Part shown: piece after piece, positions 35,947 to 45,424 of the stretch | Numbering within the stretch: position 1 is the stretch's first letter | Layout: every line of letters starts with the position of its first letter | Source of the DNA: JACWAE01 sp963847595 | GTDB lineage: Bacteria; Chloroflexota; Dehalococcoidia; SZUA-161 | Length of the DNA stretch: 64,000 nt | Assembly: GCA_963847595.1 (NCBI GenBank) | Contig: CAWKAJ010000002.1 | Span: forward strand, 310,001-374,000 | Direction of reading: 5' to 3' | Translations under genes and position numbers: made by a program | The notes under the pieces: model-generated | Seen by the model: the letters and a program-made list of their open reading frames with translations, nothing else | Databases searched by the model: none | What the model was told of the DNA's origin: nothing

Positions 35947-36042
35947 GGGAGTGCAGAGGGGCAGAGCCCCTTTGCTGGGGGTTTGGGGGTGTCCCCCAAT
36001 TTTCCCTTCTCCCCCGAGATTGGGGGAGCCAGAGGGGGTTGA
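35947..36042 (+). repeat. Triple-hairpin repeat between ilvN and ilvC
   Basis: One full copy: AGGGGC-AGA-GCCCCT, GGGGGTGTCCCCC and CTCCCCC...GGGGGAG stems, ending in GGGGGTTGA. Confidence 0.9.
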
Positions 36043-36136
36043 AAAGCCATTGATAAGCAACCTCGGATTCAAAGGATTGAAAAGAGCCTTTGGAATCTTC
36101 TCAAAACAGATTTAATTGAAAGGACGGAGCAAGAGA

Positions 36137-37123
36137 ATGTACTACGATAAGGATGCCGACCTGGGTTTACTCAAAGGCAAGACTATCGCCATAGTGGGCT
36201 ACGGCAGCCAGGGCCATGCCCATGCCCAGAACCTCAGAGACAGCGGCTGCAATGTCGTCGTGGCTGAGCTCAAGGACAGCCCTCCCTGGAAAGAGGCGAA
36301 AAAGGCGAAGTTCGAGGTCCTCACCGCAGAAGAGGCAGCCCAAAAGGCCGACCTCATGACCCTGCTCGTGCCCGATACCCTGCATCCAACGGTATACCGC
36401 CTGATGCAGAAGGGTCTGACCAGGGGCAAGATGCTGATGTTCGCCCATGGCTTCAACATACACTACAGCCAGATCGTACCTCCCAAGGACATTGACGTCA
36501 CTATGATAGCTCCCAAATGTCCGGGTCCTATGCTGCGGCGCACCTACACCGAAGGCGGAGGGGCGCCGGCTTTGATCGCCGTTCATCAGGATGCCACGGG
36601 CAAGGCTAAGAAGATTGCCCTGGCCTACGCCAAGGGCATCGGCTGCACCCGGGCCGGCGTTTTGGATACCACCTTCGCCGAAGAGACCGAGACCGACCTC
36701 TTCGGTGAGCAGACCGTACTCTGCGGCGGTGTTTCCTCCTTAATTAAGGCTGGCTTCGAGACACTGGTCGAGGCCGGCTATCAGCCGGAGATCGCTTATT
36801 TCGAGGTCCTTCACGAATTGAAGCTTATCACCGACCTCATCTACCAGGGCGGCTTGAGCTACATGCGCCACTCGGTGAGCGATACTGCCGAGTACGGCGA
36901 CTATGTCTCCGGCCCCAGGGTCATAGACGAGTGCACCAAGCAGGCCATGATGCAGATTCTGGCAGAGATTCAGGACGGCACTTTCGCCACCCGCTGGATT
37001 CTCGAGAACCAGGCGGGCCGTCCCTCGTTCAATATCATGCGCAAGAGAGAGCAAGAACATCAGATAGAGATTGTGGGCAAGAAGCTTAGAGCCATGATGC
37101 CCTGGCTCAAGGCTGAGGCATAA
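36137..37123 (+). CDS. ilvC: Ketol-acid reductoisomerase, class I
   Basis: 328 residues, short (class I) form. It isomerises and reduces acetolactate or acetohydroxybutyrate. Rossmann loop VGYGSQGHAHAQNLRDSG, metal-site residues in DTTFAEETETDLFGEQTVLC and EVLHELKLITDLIYQGG, and C-terminal SDTAEYGDY. The cofactor loop after strand 2 reads VVVAELKDSPPW, where NADPH enzymes usually have a GLRPGSxSW-type sequence. An upstream in-frame start at 36116 exists, but MYYDKDADL is the family's natural start. Confidence 0.95.
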   Translation: MYYDKDADLGLLKGKTIAIVGYGSQGHAHAQNLRDSGCNVVVAELKDSPPWKEAKKAKFEVLTAEEAAQKADLMTLLVPDTLHPTVYRLMQKGLTRGKMLMFAHGFNIHYSQIVPPKDIDVTMIAPKCPGPMLRRTYTEGGGAPALIAVHQDATGKAKKIALAYAKGIGCTRAGVLDTTFAEETETDLFGEQTVLCGGVSSLIKAGFETLVEAGYQPEIAYFEVLHELKLITDLIYQGGLSYMRHSVSDTAEYGDYVSGPRVIDECTKQAMMQILAEIQDGTFATRWILENQAGRPSFNIMRKREQEHQIEIVGKKLRAMMPWLKAEA

Positions 37124-37141
37124 GAAGCATAGGAGAACACC

Positions 37142-38662
<1,521 letters not shown>

Positions 38663-38681
38663 GAGATAAGAGGTCAAAAAA

Positions 38682-38900
38682 ATGAGCAGAGTGGAAGTGG
38701 AAGCGAAAGCTGAAGTCTTTTTGCTAGCATTGCAAGCGCTTACTAAAGCCGAACGGGATGCAGTCATCAATCGTCTCTTAGCTGACCCCGAAGTGAGAGA
38801 AGACATCATGGACATTGCCCTCATGGAGAAACGCAAAGGCGAACCGTCCCGGCCTTATCGGGAGTATGTCTCTGAGCGGGGCAAGAAAGCGAAACATTGA
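38682..38900 (+). CDS. Probable antitoxin of a RelE pair
   Basis: 72 residues, helical and charged (EVFLLALQALTKAERDAVIN, then KRKGEPSRPYREYVSERG). It has no recognised DNA-binding motif. The position supports the call: its TGA overlaps the TTG start of a RelE-type toxin. It begins 19 nt after leuA on the same strand, so it may be transcribed with the leucine genes. Confidence 0.65.
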   Translation: MSRVEVEAKAEVFLLALQALTKAERDAVINRLLADPEVREDIMDIALMEKRKGEPSRPYREYVSERGKKAKH

Positions 38901-39151
38901 GATATAATGTTTACATTCAAAGGTCAGCCGAAAAGGAGTTGGATAAGCTCCCTCTCTCAATATATCGCCGCATAAATAACAAAATCCTCTTACTTGAAGA
39001 AAATCCCCGACCCCGTGGAAGCAAGAAATTAAGTGGACGTGAACAATATAGACTGCGCATAGGCGACTATAGAGTTCTTTATGATATAGACGACAGCAAC
39101 CGTATCGTAACTGTTTTTGCAGTTGGCCATCGTGGTGAAGTATATCGTTAA
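38897..39151 (+). CDS. RelE/ParE-family toxin
   Basis: 84 residues: YNVYIQRSAEKELDKLPLSI, RPRGSKKLSG, YRLRIGDYRVLYDIDD and VFAVGHRGEVYR are the standard RelE features, with the Arg/Tyr residues of the mRNA-cleaving surface. It starts at a TTG overlapping the antitoxin stop (TTGA). It is inserted between leuA and leuC. Confidence 0.88.
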   Translation: MRYNVYIQRSAEKELDKLPLSIYRRINNKILLLEENPRPRGSKKLSGREQYRLRIGDYRVLYDIDDSNRIVTVFAVGHRGEVYR

Positions 39152-39226
39152 ATTCCTCTCCTGTGCACGTTATCATCCACAGGGTAGCCTGGAGCACCTG
39201 CTCCAGGCCAAGGTTGGAGATTTCAA

Positions 39227-39328
39227 ATGACCTTAGCCGAAAAAATCCTGGCTGCCCCTTCATTAAAAGGGAGTGCAGAGGGGCATAGCCCCTTTGCTGG
39301 GGGTATGGGGGTACCCCCCAATTTTTAA
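39227..39328 (+). pseudogene. Displaced copy of the leuC start
   Basis: The frame MTLAEKILAAP continues into repeat sequence (SLKGSAEGHSPF) and ends at a TAA (39326-39328). Its first ten residues equal the start of the real leuC at 39381, and 18 nt (GACCTTAGCCGAAAAAAT) are identical. The repeat element lies between the two copies. Confidence 0.8.
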
Positions 39329-39362
39329 AGTCCCCCAAGACTGGGGAATTTAGGGGGTTGAC
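39269..39362 (+). repeat. Triple-hairpin repeat in front of leuC
   Basis: One full copy between the displaced leuC start and the real one: AGGGGC-ATA-GCCCCT, GGGGGTA-CCCCCC and CCCCCAAGACTGGGG stems, ending GGGGGTTGA. Confidence 0.9.
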
Positions 39363-39380
39363 GATGATAAGGAGACTTCC

Positions 39381-40637
39381 TTGACCTTAGCCGAAAAAAT
39401 ATTAGCAGCCCATTGTGCCAAGAAAAAAGTTAGCCCGGGCGAACTGATAAACGTCAGGGTTGACTTGGTTTTGTCCAACGACATCACTGCTCCCATTGCT
39501 ATAAAGGAGTTCCGCCGCATCGGGGTCAAGAAGGTATTCGACCCCAAGAAAGTCGTCATGGTGCCCGACCACTTCGTGCCCAACAAGGACATCCCCTCCG
39601 CCGAGCAGGCCAAGATGATGCGCGAGTTTGCCCTGGAGCAGAAACTGGTCTACTTCGAGGTCGGCGAGATGGGCATCGAGCACGTGCTGCTTCCAGAGAA
39701 GGGACTGGTGCTGCCCGGCGACGTCGTCATCGGCGCCGACTCCCATACCTGCACCTATGGCGCACTGGGAGCCTTCGCCACCGGCATGGGCTCCACCGAC
39801 ATCGCCGCCGCCATGGCCACCGGCGAGATTTGGATGAAGGTGCCTCCTACTATCAAGTTCGTCTATAACGGCAAGCTGCGCAAATGGGTCAGCGGCAAAG
39901 ACCTTATTCTCTACACCATCGGTGACATCGGCGTGGACGGCGCCACCTACGCCTGTATGGAGTTCACCGGCGAGGCGATTTCCAGCCTCTCCATGGACAG
40001 CCGCTTCACCATGGCTAATATGGCAATTGAGGCCGGAGCCAAGGCAGGCATCTTCCATGTTGACCAGAAAACCTTAGATTATGTAAAGTTAAGGGCGAAA
40101 CGACCCTACAAGGTCTACGAATCTGATAAGAATGCCCAATACGCCAAAGTCATTGAATACGATGTTTCGCAGATTGAGCCTCAGGTTGCCTTCCCTCACA
40201 AGCCCTCGAACGCCAGGCCTATAAGCAAGGTGGGCAAAATCGAGATAGACCAAGTGGTCATCGGCAGTTGCACCAACGGACGCATTGAGGACTTACAGAT
40301 AGCTGCCAGAGTGCTCAGGGGCAGGAAGGTGCACAGGCGAGTGCGCTGCATCATCATCCCCGGCTCGCGCGAGGTCTACCTGGAGGCTCTACGCAGAGGT
40401 CTAATCAAACTGTTCATAGAGGCAGGCGCAGTGGTGAGCACGCCTACCTGCGGACCCTGTCTCGGAGGCTACATGGGGGTACTCGCCGCAGGAGAGCGCT
40501 GCGTTTCCACCACCAACCGCAACTTCGTGGGCAGGATGGGCAGCCCTCAGTCAGAAGTCTACCTGTCCAACCCCGCCGTCGCCGCCTCCAGCGCCGTGCT
40601 GGGGAGGATTGCAGGGCCAGAGGAGATAGTGGACTGA
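39381..40637 (+). CDS. leuC: 3-isopropylmalate dehydratase, large subunit (homoaconitase type)
   Basis: 418 residues, the shorter archaeal/homoaconitase-like form of LeuC. The cluster cysteines are in GSCTNGRIEDLQ and TPTCGPCLGGYMG, and the substrate region in GADSHTCTYGALGAFATGMG. With LeuD it isomerises 2- to 3-isopropylmalate through a [4Fe-4S] cluster. It uses a TTG start with AAGGAG 8 nt upstream. An ATG-start copy of the first ten codons lies 154 nt upstream. Confidence 0.93.
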   Translation: MTLAEKILAAHCAKKKVSPGELINVRVDLVLSNDITAPIAIKEFRRIGVKKVFDPKKVVMVPDHFVPNKDIPSAEQAKMMREFALEQKLVYFEVGEMGIEHVLLPEKGLVLPGDVVIGADSHTCTYGALGAFATGMGSTDIAAAMATGEIWMKVPPTIKFVYNGKLRKWVSGKDLILYTIGDIGVDGATYACMEFTGEAISSLSMDSRFTMANMAIEAGAKAGIFHVDQKTLDYVKLRAKRPYKVYESDKNAQYAKVIEYDVSQIEPQVAFPHKPSNARPISKVGKIEIDQVVIGSCTNGRIEDLQIAARVLRGRKVHRRVRCIIIPGSREVYLEALRRGLIKLFIEAGAVVSTPTCGPCLGGYMGVLAAGERCVSTTNRNFVGRMGSPQSEVYLSNPAVAASSAVLGRIAGPEEIVD

Positions 40638-40844
40638 ATGTCATATGTTGTATATGTGAACTATCCGAACAATAAGGCTATTGTGCACTCTACTGATTGC
40701 AACAGATATATAAATCGCAAGAGAAATAGAACCGTAAGTGGATATTGGTCTGAACCTTTCGAGAATAGAAGGGATGCACTTAACTATGCCAAAGAAACCA
40801 AGAGGGCTAAAAAAGACACTTGTTCGTTCTGCATAAGAGATTAA
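40638..40844 (+). CDS. Small Cys protein inserted between leuC and leuD
   Basis: 68 residues. HSTDCNRYINRKRNRTVSGY, then FENRRDALNYA and a final CSFC give a C...CxxC pattern that could bind zinc or a cluster. Similar short proteins with a His/Cys core, an Asn-Arg-Lys segment, and a late CxxC occur as stand-alone genes, but I know no function. Its ATG follows the leuC TGA without a gap, and leuD begins 14 nt after its stop, so it is embedded in the operon. Confidence 0.6.
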   Translation: MSYVVYVNYPNNKAIVHSTDCNRYINRKRNRTVSGYWSEPFENRRDALNYAKETKRAKKDTCSFCIRD

Positions 40845-40858
40845 AGAAGAAGGAAGCA

Positions 40859-41365
40859 ATGAACCTTCGCGGTAAAGTCCATAAATACGGCGACGATGTC
40901 AATACCGACGTCATTATCCCTGCACGCTACCTGAATGTATATGATCCTGCTGAGTTAGCTCAGCACTGCATGGAGGACCTGGATCCCGACTTTCTCAAGA
41001 AGGTCAAGCCAGACGACATCATCGTCGCTGGTTCTAACTTCGGCTGCGGCTCGTCGCGTGAGCACGCCCCGCTCGCTATCAAGGCCGCAGGCATAAGCTG
41101 CGTCATCGCCAGGAGCTTCGCCCGCATCTTCTACCGCAACGCCATTGATACAGGACTGCCCATTCTGGAATGCGAGGAGGCCGTTGATAAGACCGAGGCT
41201 GGCGACACACTTGAAGTCGAACTCTCTACAGGTGAAATCGTGAATATCACCAGAGGTCTCACCTTCAGGGCCAAACCCTACCCTGCCTTCATGCTCGAGC
41301 TGATAGAGGCAGGCGGGCTGATTGAGTATACCAAACGTAAAATAGCAGCACAGAGGAGCCGTTGA
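40859..41365 (+). CDS. leuD: 3-isopropylmalate dehydratase, small subunit
   Basis: 168 residues, the short LeuD2 form. MNLRGKVHKYGDDVNTDVII start, VAGSNFGCGSSREHAPLAIK catalytic swivelling-domain motif, ARSFARIFYRNAIDTGLPIL. AAGAAGG lies 6 nt before the ATG. It pairs with LeuC. The leuB ATG overlaps its stop by one base. Confidence 0.94.
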   Translation: MNLRGKVHKYGDDVNTDVIIPARYLNVYDPAELAQHCMEDLDPDFLKKVKPDDIIVAGSNFGCGSSREHAPLAIKAAGISCVIARSFARIFYRNAIDTGLPILECEEAVDKTEAGDTLEVELSTGEIVNITRGLTFRAKPYPAFMLELIEAGGLIEYTKRKIAAQRSR

Positions 41366-42453
41366 TGAAATACGACATCGCCGTCTTACCAGGTGACGGC
41401 ATCGGACCCGAGGTGGTGGCCGAGGCAACCAAGGTATTGGAAGCTTTAGGACGCAAATTCAAGCACGACTTCGTCTTCCACCCCGGAGATGTAGGTGGAG
41501 CATCCATAGATAAGCACGGCGAGGCCCTGACTAAAGACACACTCAAGATGTGCAAAAAGTGCGATGCTGTGTTGTTTGGTGCTGTAGGCGGACCCAGGTG
41601 GGACGACCCTCTGGGCAAGGTGCGTCCCGAGGACGGCCTGCTCGCCTTGCGCAAAGAGCTCAAGTTGTTTGCCAACCTGCGTCCGGTCAAGGTGCTCCCC
41701 ATGCTCGCCGACCATACCACGCTCAAGCCCGAGATTGTTCATGGCGTAGACTTGCTGGTCGTCCGTGAGCTTACCGGCGGACTCTACTTCGGCAGGCCCA
41801 AACGCCGCTGGCAGACCTCCAAAGGCAGACGCGCGGTGGACACCATGTCCTACTCTGAGATGGAGATAGAGCGCATTCTCCGCGTCGGCTTCGAGCTGGC
41901 ACGAAGGCGCAAGAAAAAGCTCACCTCGGTAGACAAAGCTAATGTATTGGAATCATCGCGGCTGTGGCGGCAGATTGCCACCGAGCTTGCCCCCGAATAC
42001 CCCGATATCCAGTTGGAGCACCAACTGGTGGACTCCTGTTCCATGCGGCTCATCCAGCGTCCCGTCGAGTTCGACGTCATCGTCACCGAAAACACCTTCG
42101 GCGACATCCTCACCGACGAAGCATCCATGCTAGCGGGCTCCATGGGGATGCTGCCCTCGGCCAGCCTCGCCGGGATTCCCCAAGAGGGCAGCGCTACCTA
42201 CGGCCTCTACGAACCGATACACGGCAGCTCCCCCAAACGCGCCGGACTGAACATGGCGAACCCCATTGCCACCATCCTCAGCAGCGCCATGATGCTGCGG
42301 TACTCGCTAGGCCTTGTCAAAGAGGCAGAAACAATCGAGAAAGCCGTCAACAGAGCTCTCAACGACGGCTACCGCACCTACGACATCATGAGCGATGATA
42401 TGACGAAGGTCGGCACGCGCGAAATGGGCGACCTCATCGCCAGCAGGATTTAG
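41365..42453 (+). CDS. leuB: 3-isopropylmalate dehydrogenase
   Basis: 362 residues. Decarboxylating dehydrogenase features: AVLPGDGIGPEVVAEATKVL, RVRELTGG-like VVRELTGGLYFGRPK, DKANVLESSRLWRQI, VTENTFGDILTDEASMLAGS and YEPIHGSSPKRAGLNMANP. It makes 2-oxoisocaproate with NAD. It ends the cluster. An ATG/TGA overlap couples it to leuD. Confidence 0.95.
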   Translation: MKYDIAVLPGDGIGPEVVAEATKVLEALGRKFKHDFVFHPGDVGGASIDKHGEALTKDTLKMCKKCDAVLFGAVGGPRWDDPLGKVRPEDGLLALRKELKLFANLRPVKVLPMLADHTTLKPEIVHGVDLLVVRELTGGLYFGRPKRRWQTSKGRRAVDTMSYSEMEIERILRVGFELARRRKKKLTSVDKANVLESSRLWRQIATELAPEYPDIQLEHQLVDSCSMRLIQRPVEFDVIVTENTFGDILTDEASMLAGSMGMLPSASLAGIPQEGSATYGLYEPIHGSSPKRAGLNMANPIATILSSAMMLRYSLGLVKEAETIEKAVNRALNDGYRTYDIMSDDMTKVGTREMGDLIASRI

Positions 42454-42680
42454 AAACTCTAAATCCGAATCCTAAATTCTAAACAATATCTAATATCACA
42501 AATCCAAATTGCCTAAACATGGTTAATCTGTGTCTTGAAATTTGAATTTCGTATTTGTTTAGGATTTCGAGTTTAGAATTTCGAATTTTCCTGTGCCGTC
42601 GAAATCTGACCCTGCCTGGATTCCCTGGAGCCATTTCAGCTTGACTACTGACCACCCCTATAGTAATATTCTCACGAGGT

Positions 42681-42943
42681 CGTGCTAGATGGGGAGACAG
42701 CGGTGCCCTGTACCCGCAATCCGCTATAGCGGGATCGAATCCCCGCTCGAGGCTCTGCTCTTTCCGGGACTGTCTTCTGTCCATCGGTGGTGAACACTGG
42801 GTCCTGCGCGGCAGAACGCTATGAACCCCGTCAGATCCGGAAGGAAGCAGCGGTAAATAGTAAATTCTGGGTGCCGCAGGAGCACCTGGTGGGAGCCGGC
42901 GCCAGGGATAAGCCGGATGGGGAGGGTCGACAGTGGGTGCACG
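42681..42943 (+). ncRNA. ffs: Signal recognition particle RNA (large bacterial type)
   Basis: The conserved apical core is present: GGTCCTGCGC at about 42800, the closing loop, and the asymmetric bulge TCAGATCCGGAAGGAAGCAG at 42832-42851, followed by GGTGCCGCAGGAGCACC. The 5' end (CGTGCTAGATGGGGAGACAG) pairs with the 3' end (GCACG at 42939-42943), giving about 263 nt with an Alu-like part. It scaffolds Ffh for co-translational targeting. Confidence 0.88.
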
Positions 42944-43055
42944 GCCTTAAGTTTGCTCTACTCTGTGACTGATTGGGGAGAAATCGAGGGGCTATGTCTA
43001 CTGGCCCCATGTGCTGTTTAAGACCAGGAATTCAAATTTTAGGAGGGCAAGCTAA

Positions 43056-43850
43056 ATGGAATTAGGTCTGGCAGGCAAAACGGTTATTGTCACCGGCGGA
43101 GGCTCCAACATCGGTCGCGCCATCACATTCGCGTTCGCCAAGGAGAAGTGCAATGTGGTCATCGCCGACATCGATGAGGAACAGGGCAAGAAGGTGGCTA
43201 AAGAGGCCAGCGCCCTGGGCGGCAAAGCCATCGGCGTCAAGACAGACGTCACGGACTATGCTTCGGTAGAGGCAATGGTCAAGAAGGCCATAGGGCAGTT
43301 CGGCGGCGTTGATGTCCTAGTGAACAACGCCGGCTTTGTATCCAACAAACTCTTCATGAAGAAGCCCAAAGAGGAATACGAGAAAGAGATCAAGATCAAC
43401 TATCTGGGCGTCATAAATTGCACCAGGGTAGTCTTGGACCACTTTGTAGAGAAAAAAGCAGGCAGGATTGTGAACATTGCCTCCGATTCCGGCCGTGTAG
43501 GCGAGCCCAGGGAGGCTGTTTACTCCGGCACCAAGGGCGCCGTTATCGCCTTCTCCAAGGCCATAGCCAAGGAGATGGGCAGGTTCGGCATAAACGTCAA
43601 CACCATTTGCCCAGGCGCTACCATACCTGAGAAACCCGGCACGGCGGGCAAGGACAGCATGTGGGCGGGCGACGTCACCCAGGATATGATTCCGGCCGAG
43701 GTTAAGGAGAAAATAATCAGCCAGTATCCCTTGCAGCGAATGGGCAAGCCCGAGGATACTGCTAACGCCGCAGTATTCCTGGCCTCTGCTGGAGCCGCTT
43801 TCATCACAGGCCAGACGCTCAGCGTCAGCGGCGGCTTCAGCATGTGCTAG
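43056..43850 (+). CDS. Short-chain dehydrogenase/reductase
   Basis: 264 residues. Rossmann motif TGGGSNIGRAITFAFAKEK, NNAG in VDVLVNNAGFVSN, catalytic Ser in NIASDSG, YSGTKGAVIAFSKAIAKEMG (Y-x3-K), and the PG motif in ICPGATIPEKPG. An NAD(P)-dependent oxidoreductase of the FabG/glucose dehydrogenase type; substrate unknown. AGGAGGG stands 10 nt before the ATG. It may be read with the downstream amidohydrolase. Confidence 0.88.
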   Translation: MELGLAGKTVIVTGGGSNIGRAITFAFAKEKCNVVIADIDEEQGKKVAKEASALGGKAIGVKTDVTDYASVEAMVKKAIGQFGGVDVLVNNAGFVSNKLFMKKPKEEYEKEIKINYLGVINCTRVVLDHFVEKKAGRIVNIASDSGRVGEPREAVYSGTKGAVIAFSKAIAKEMGRFGINVNTICPGATIPEKPGTAGKDSMWAGDVTQDMIPAEVKEKIISQYPLQRMGKPEDTANAAVFLASAGAAFITGQTLSVSGGFSMC

Positions 43851-43864
43851 AGACTGCTTAAAAA

Positions 43865-44066
43865 GAGGTGCAGGAAACCTCCTGACGGGGGCTTGGGGGC
43901 CTGTCCTGAGCTTGTCGAAGGATATCCTCCAACTTCCCCCAAGACTGGGGAATACAGGGAATTGAAAAAGGGAGTTCAGAGGGACAGAGTCCCTTTGCCG
44001 GGGGTCTGGGGGTGCCCCCCAATTATTTTCTTCTCCCCCAAGACTGGGGGAGCCAGAGGGGGTTGA
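43865..44066 (+). repeat. Two triple-hairpin repeat copies
   Basis: Unit 1 (43865 on) has the GAGGTGCAGGAAACCTCC variant and an inserted CCTGAGCTTGTCGAAGG motif at about 43911. Unit 2 (43970-44066) is a full copy ending GGGGGTTGA. They fill most of the gap before the amidohydrolase. Confidence 0.85.
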
Positions 44067-44128
44067 TGTAAAATATCTCATCAATCTCATAAAATAGTCC
44101 AAAATCCGTAAAAGGAGAACGACAAGGC

Positions 44129-45085
44129 GTGGAAGACATCAGACCCATAGACATTATGAACTACCCTTTCTGGAACCCTCATGCCTGGGATGGCAGAGAG
44201 TTCCAAATCCTGGCAGCCACCATGATGAGGTCGCATACCGGGCCTGGCTCCGAATTCCCCCGGAATATCCTCATCGATACCTTGAAGAAGCCAGCACCCC
44301 GCTTACCCGTCCCCATCCCCTCCACTGATGAATTCGTGGCGATGATGGATATAGAGGGCTACGACAAGATATTCATCCCTGCCATCAGGATGTGGTCTAA
44401 CTGGGAGAAGAAGCTCATCTGGAACTACACCATTGACGAGGTCTACGAGCATATAAAGGACTATCCCGACCGCCTGATACCCGTAGTCGGCTACAACCCC
44501 TATCGGATCGAGGAGAGCCTGGAGGAAATGGAGAGGGGAGTCAAGGAATACGGAGCCAAGTACTGCTATTTCCACTCCCTCACCTTCGGCGTGCCCCTCA
44601 ACGATAGAAGACTCTATCCCTGCTACGCCAAGTGCAGCGAGCTAGGGATACCCGTAGGCATGCAGACCGGCCATGCCGCAGAACTATTTCCCAGTTGGCC
44701 GGGGCGCCCTATTTACCTGGATGAGGTTGCATTGGACTTCCCCGGGCTCACCATCATCGGCTCTCACACCGGCTGGCCCTGGGGCAACGAGTTGGTAGCC
44801 ATGGCCTGGAAGCATCCCAACGTCTACTGCGACTGCTCCGCCTGGATGCCCAAGCTCCTGTCCAAAATGCATCCCGACCTCTTCACCTTCATGTCATTCT
44901 GGGCAGGCCAGGAGAAGGTCCTCTTTGGCACCAACAACATGGGCCTTACAGCGTTCAAGAAGCAGTTCCTGGAGTTGCCGCTGAGCGACGAAGCCAAGAG
45001 AATGATAATGCGCGAGAACGCCATCAAAGTGTTCAAACTGAAAGATTCAAAACCCAAAAAGAAAAACTCCAAAAAGAGCAAATAA
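44129..45085 (+). CDS. Amidohydrolase family 2 protein
   Basis: 318 residues from a GTG with AAAGGAG upstream. The TIM-barrel features are DIMNYPFWNPHAWDG (where the usual HxH is not obvious), PDRLIPVVGYNP, IPVGMQTGHAAE, TIIGSHTGWPWGNELVAMAW and VLFGTNNMG. Family members are metal-dependent decarboxylases or hydrolases. The N-terminal HxH appears to be absent, so catalysis may be altered. The tail is Lys/Ser-rich. Confidence 0.78.
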   Translation: MEDIRPIDIMNYPFWNPHAWDGREFQILAATMMRSHTGPGSEFPRNILIDTLKKPAPRLPVPIPSTDEFVAMMDIEGYDKIFIPAIRMWSNWEKKLIWNYTIDEVYEHIKDYPDRLIPVVGYNPYRIEESLEEMERGVKEYGAKYCYFHSLTFGVPLNDRRLYPCYAKCSELGIPVGMQTGHAAELFPSWPGRPIYLDEVALDFPGLTIIGSHTGWPWGNELVAMAWKHPNVYCDCSAWMPKLLSKMHPDLFTFMSFWAGQEKVLFGTNNMGLTAFKKQFLELPLSDEAKRMIMRENAIKVFKLKDSKPKKKNSKKSK

Positions 45086-45123
45086 GCGCAGAGGGCTCAA
45101 AGCTATTGTGGAATCCAAGCTAA

Positions 45124-45170
45124 TTTGGGAACAGTCGGCTATATACCACGGTCGGCTGTTCCCAAAAATT
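45124..45170 (+). terminator. Hairpin terminator after the amidohydrolase
   Basis: TTTGGGAACAG (45124-45134) pairs with CTGTTCCCAAA (45156-45166), followed by AATTTT. Confidence 0.65.
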
Positions 45171-45290
45171 TTCCTTCGGGTATATAATCAGATTGCTTAA
45201 AAGAAACGCAGTCCCATGTAGGCGGTCCGCCTATGGCGGATGCGGTTATCCCCCAAATTAAAAACCCTTCCTGGGCTCAGAGATTAAATA

Positions 45291-45386
45291 GGGAGTGCAG
45301 AGGGGCTGAGCCCCTTTGCCGAGGATTTGGGGGTGTCCCCCAATTATTCCCTTCTCCCCCAAGACTGGGGGAGCCAGAGGGGGTTG
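45291..45386 (+). repeat. Triple-hairpin repeat before ksgA
   Basis: One full copy (AGGGGC-TGA-GCCCCT, GGGGGTGTCCCCC, CTCCCCC...GGGGGAG), ending GGGGGTTGA 39 nt before the ksgA start. Confidence 0.9.
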
Positions 45387-45424
45387 ATGTTATCTCATCA
45401 ATCTCATAATCTGTTGAGGAGAGT

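Noticed and set aside
39227..39328. Independent 33-residue gene
   Set aside because: Its first ten residues are a copy of leuC and the remainder is repeat DNA; it is treated as a displaced start, though a leader role is left open in the findings.
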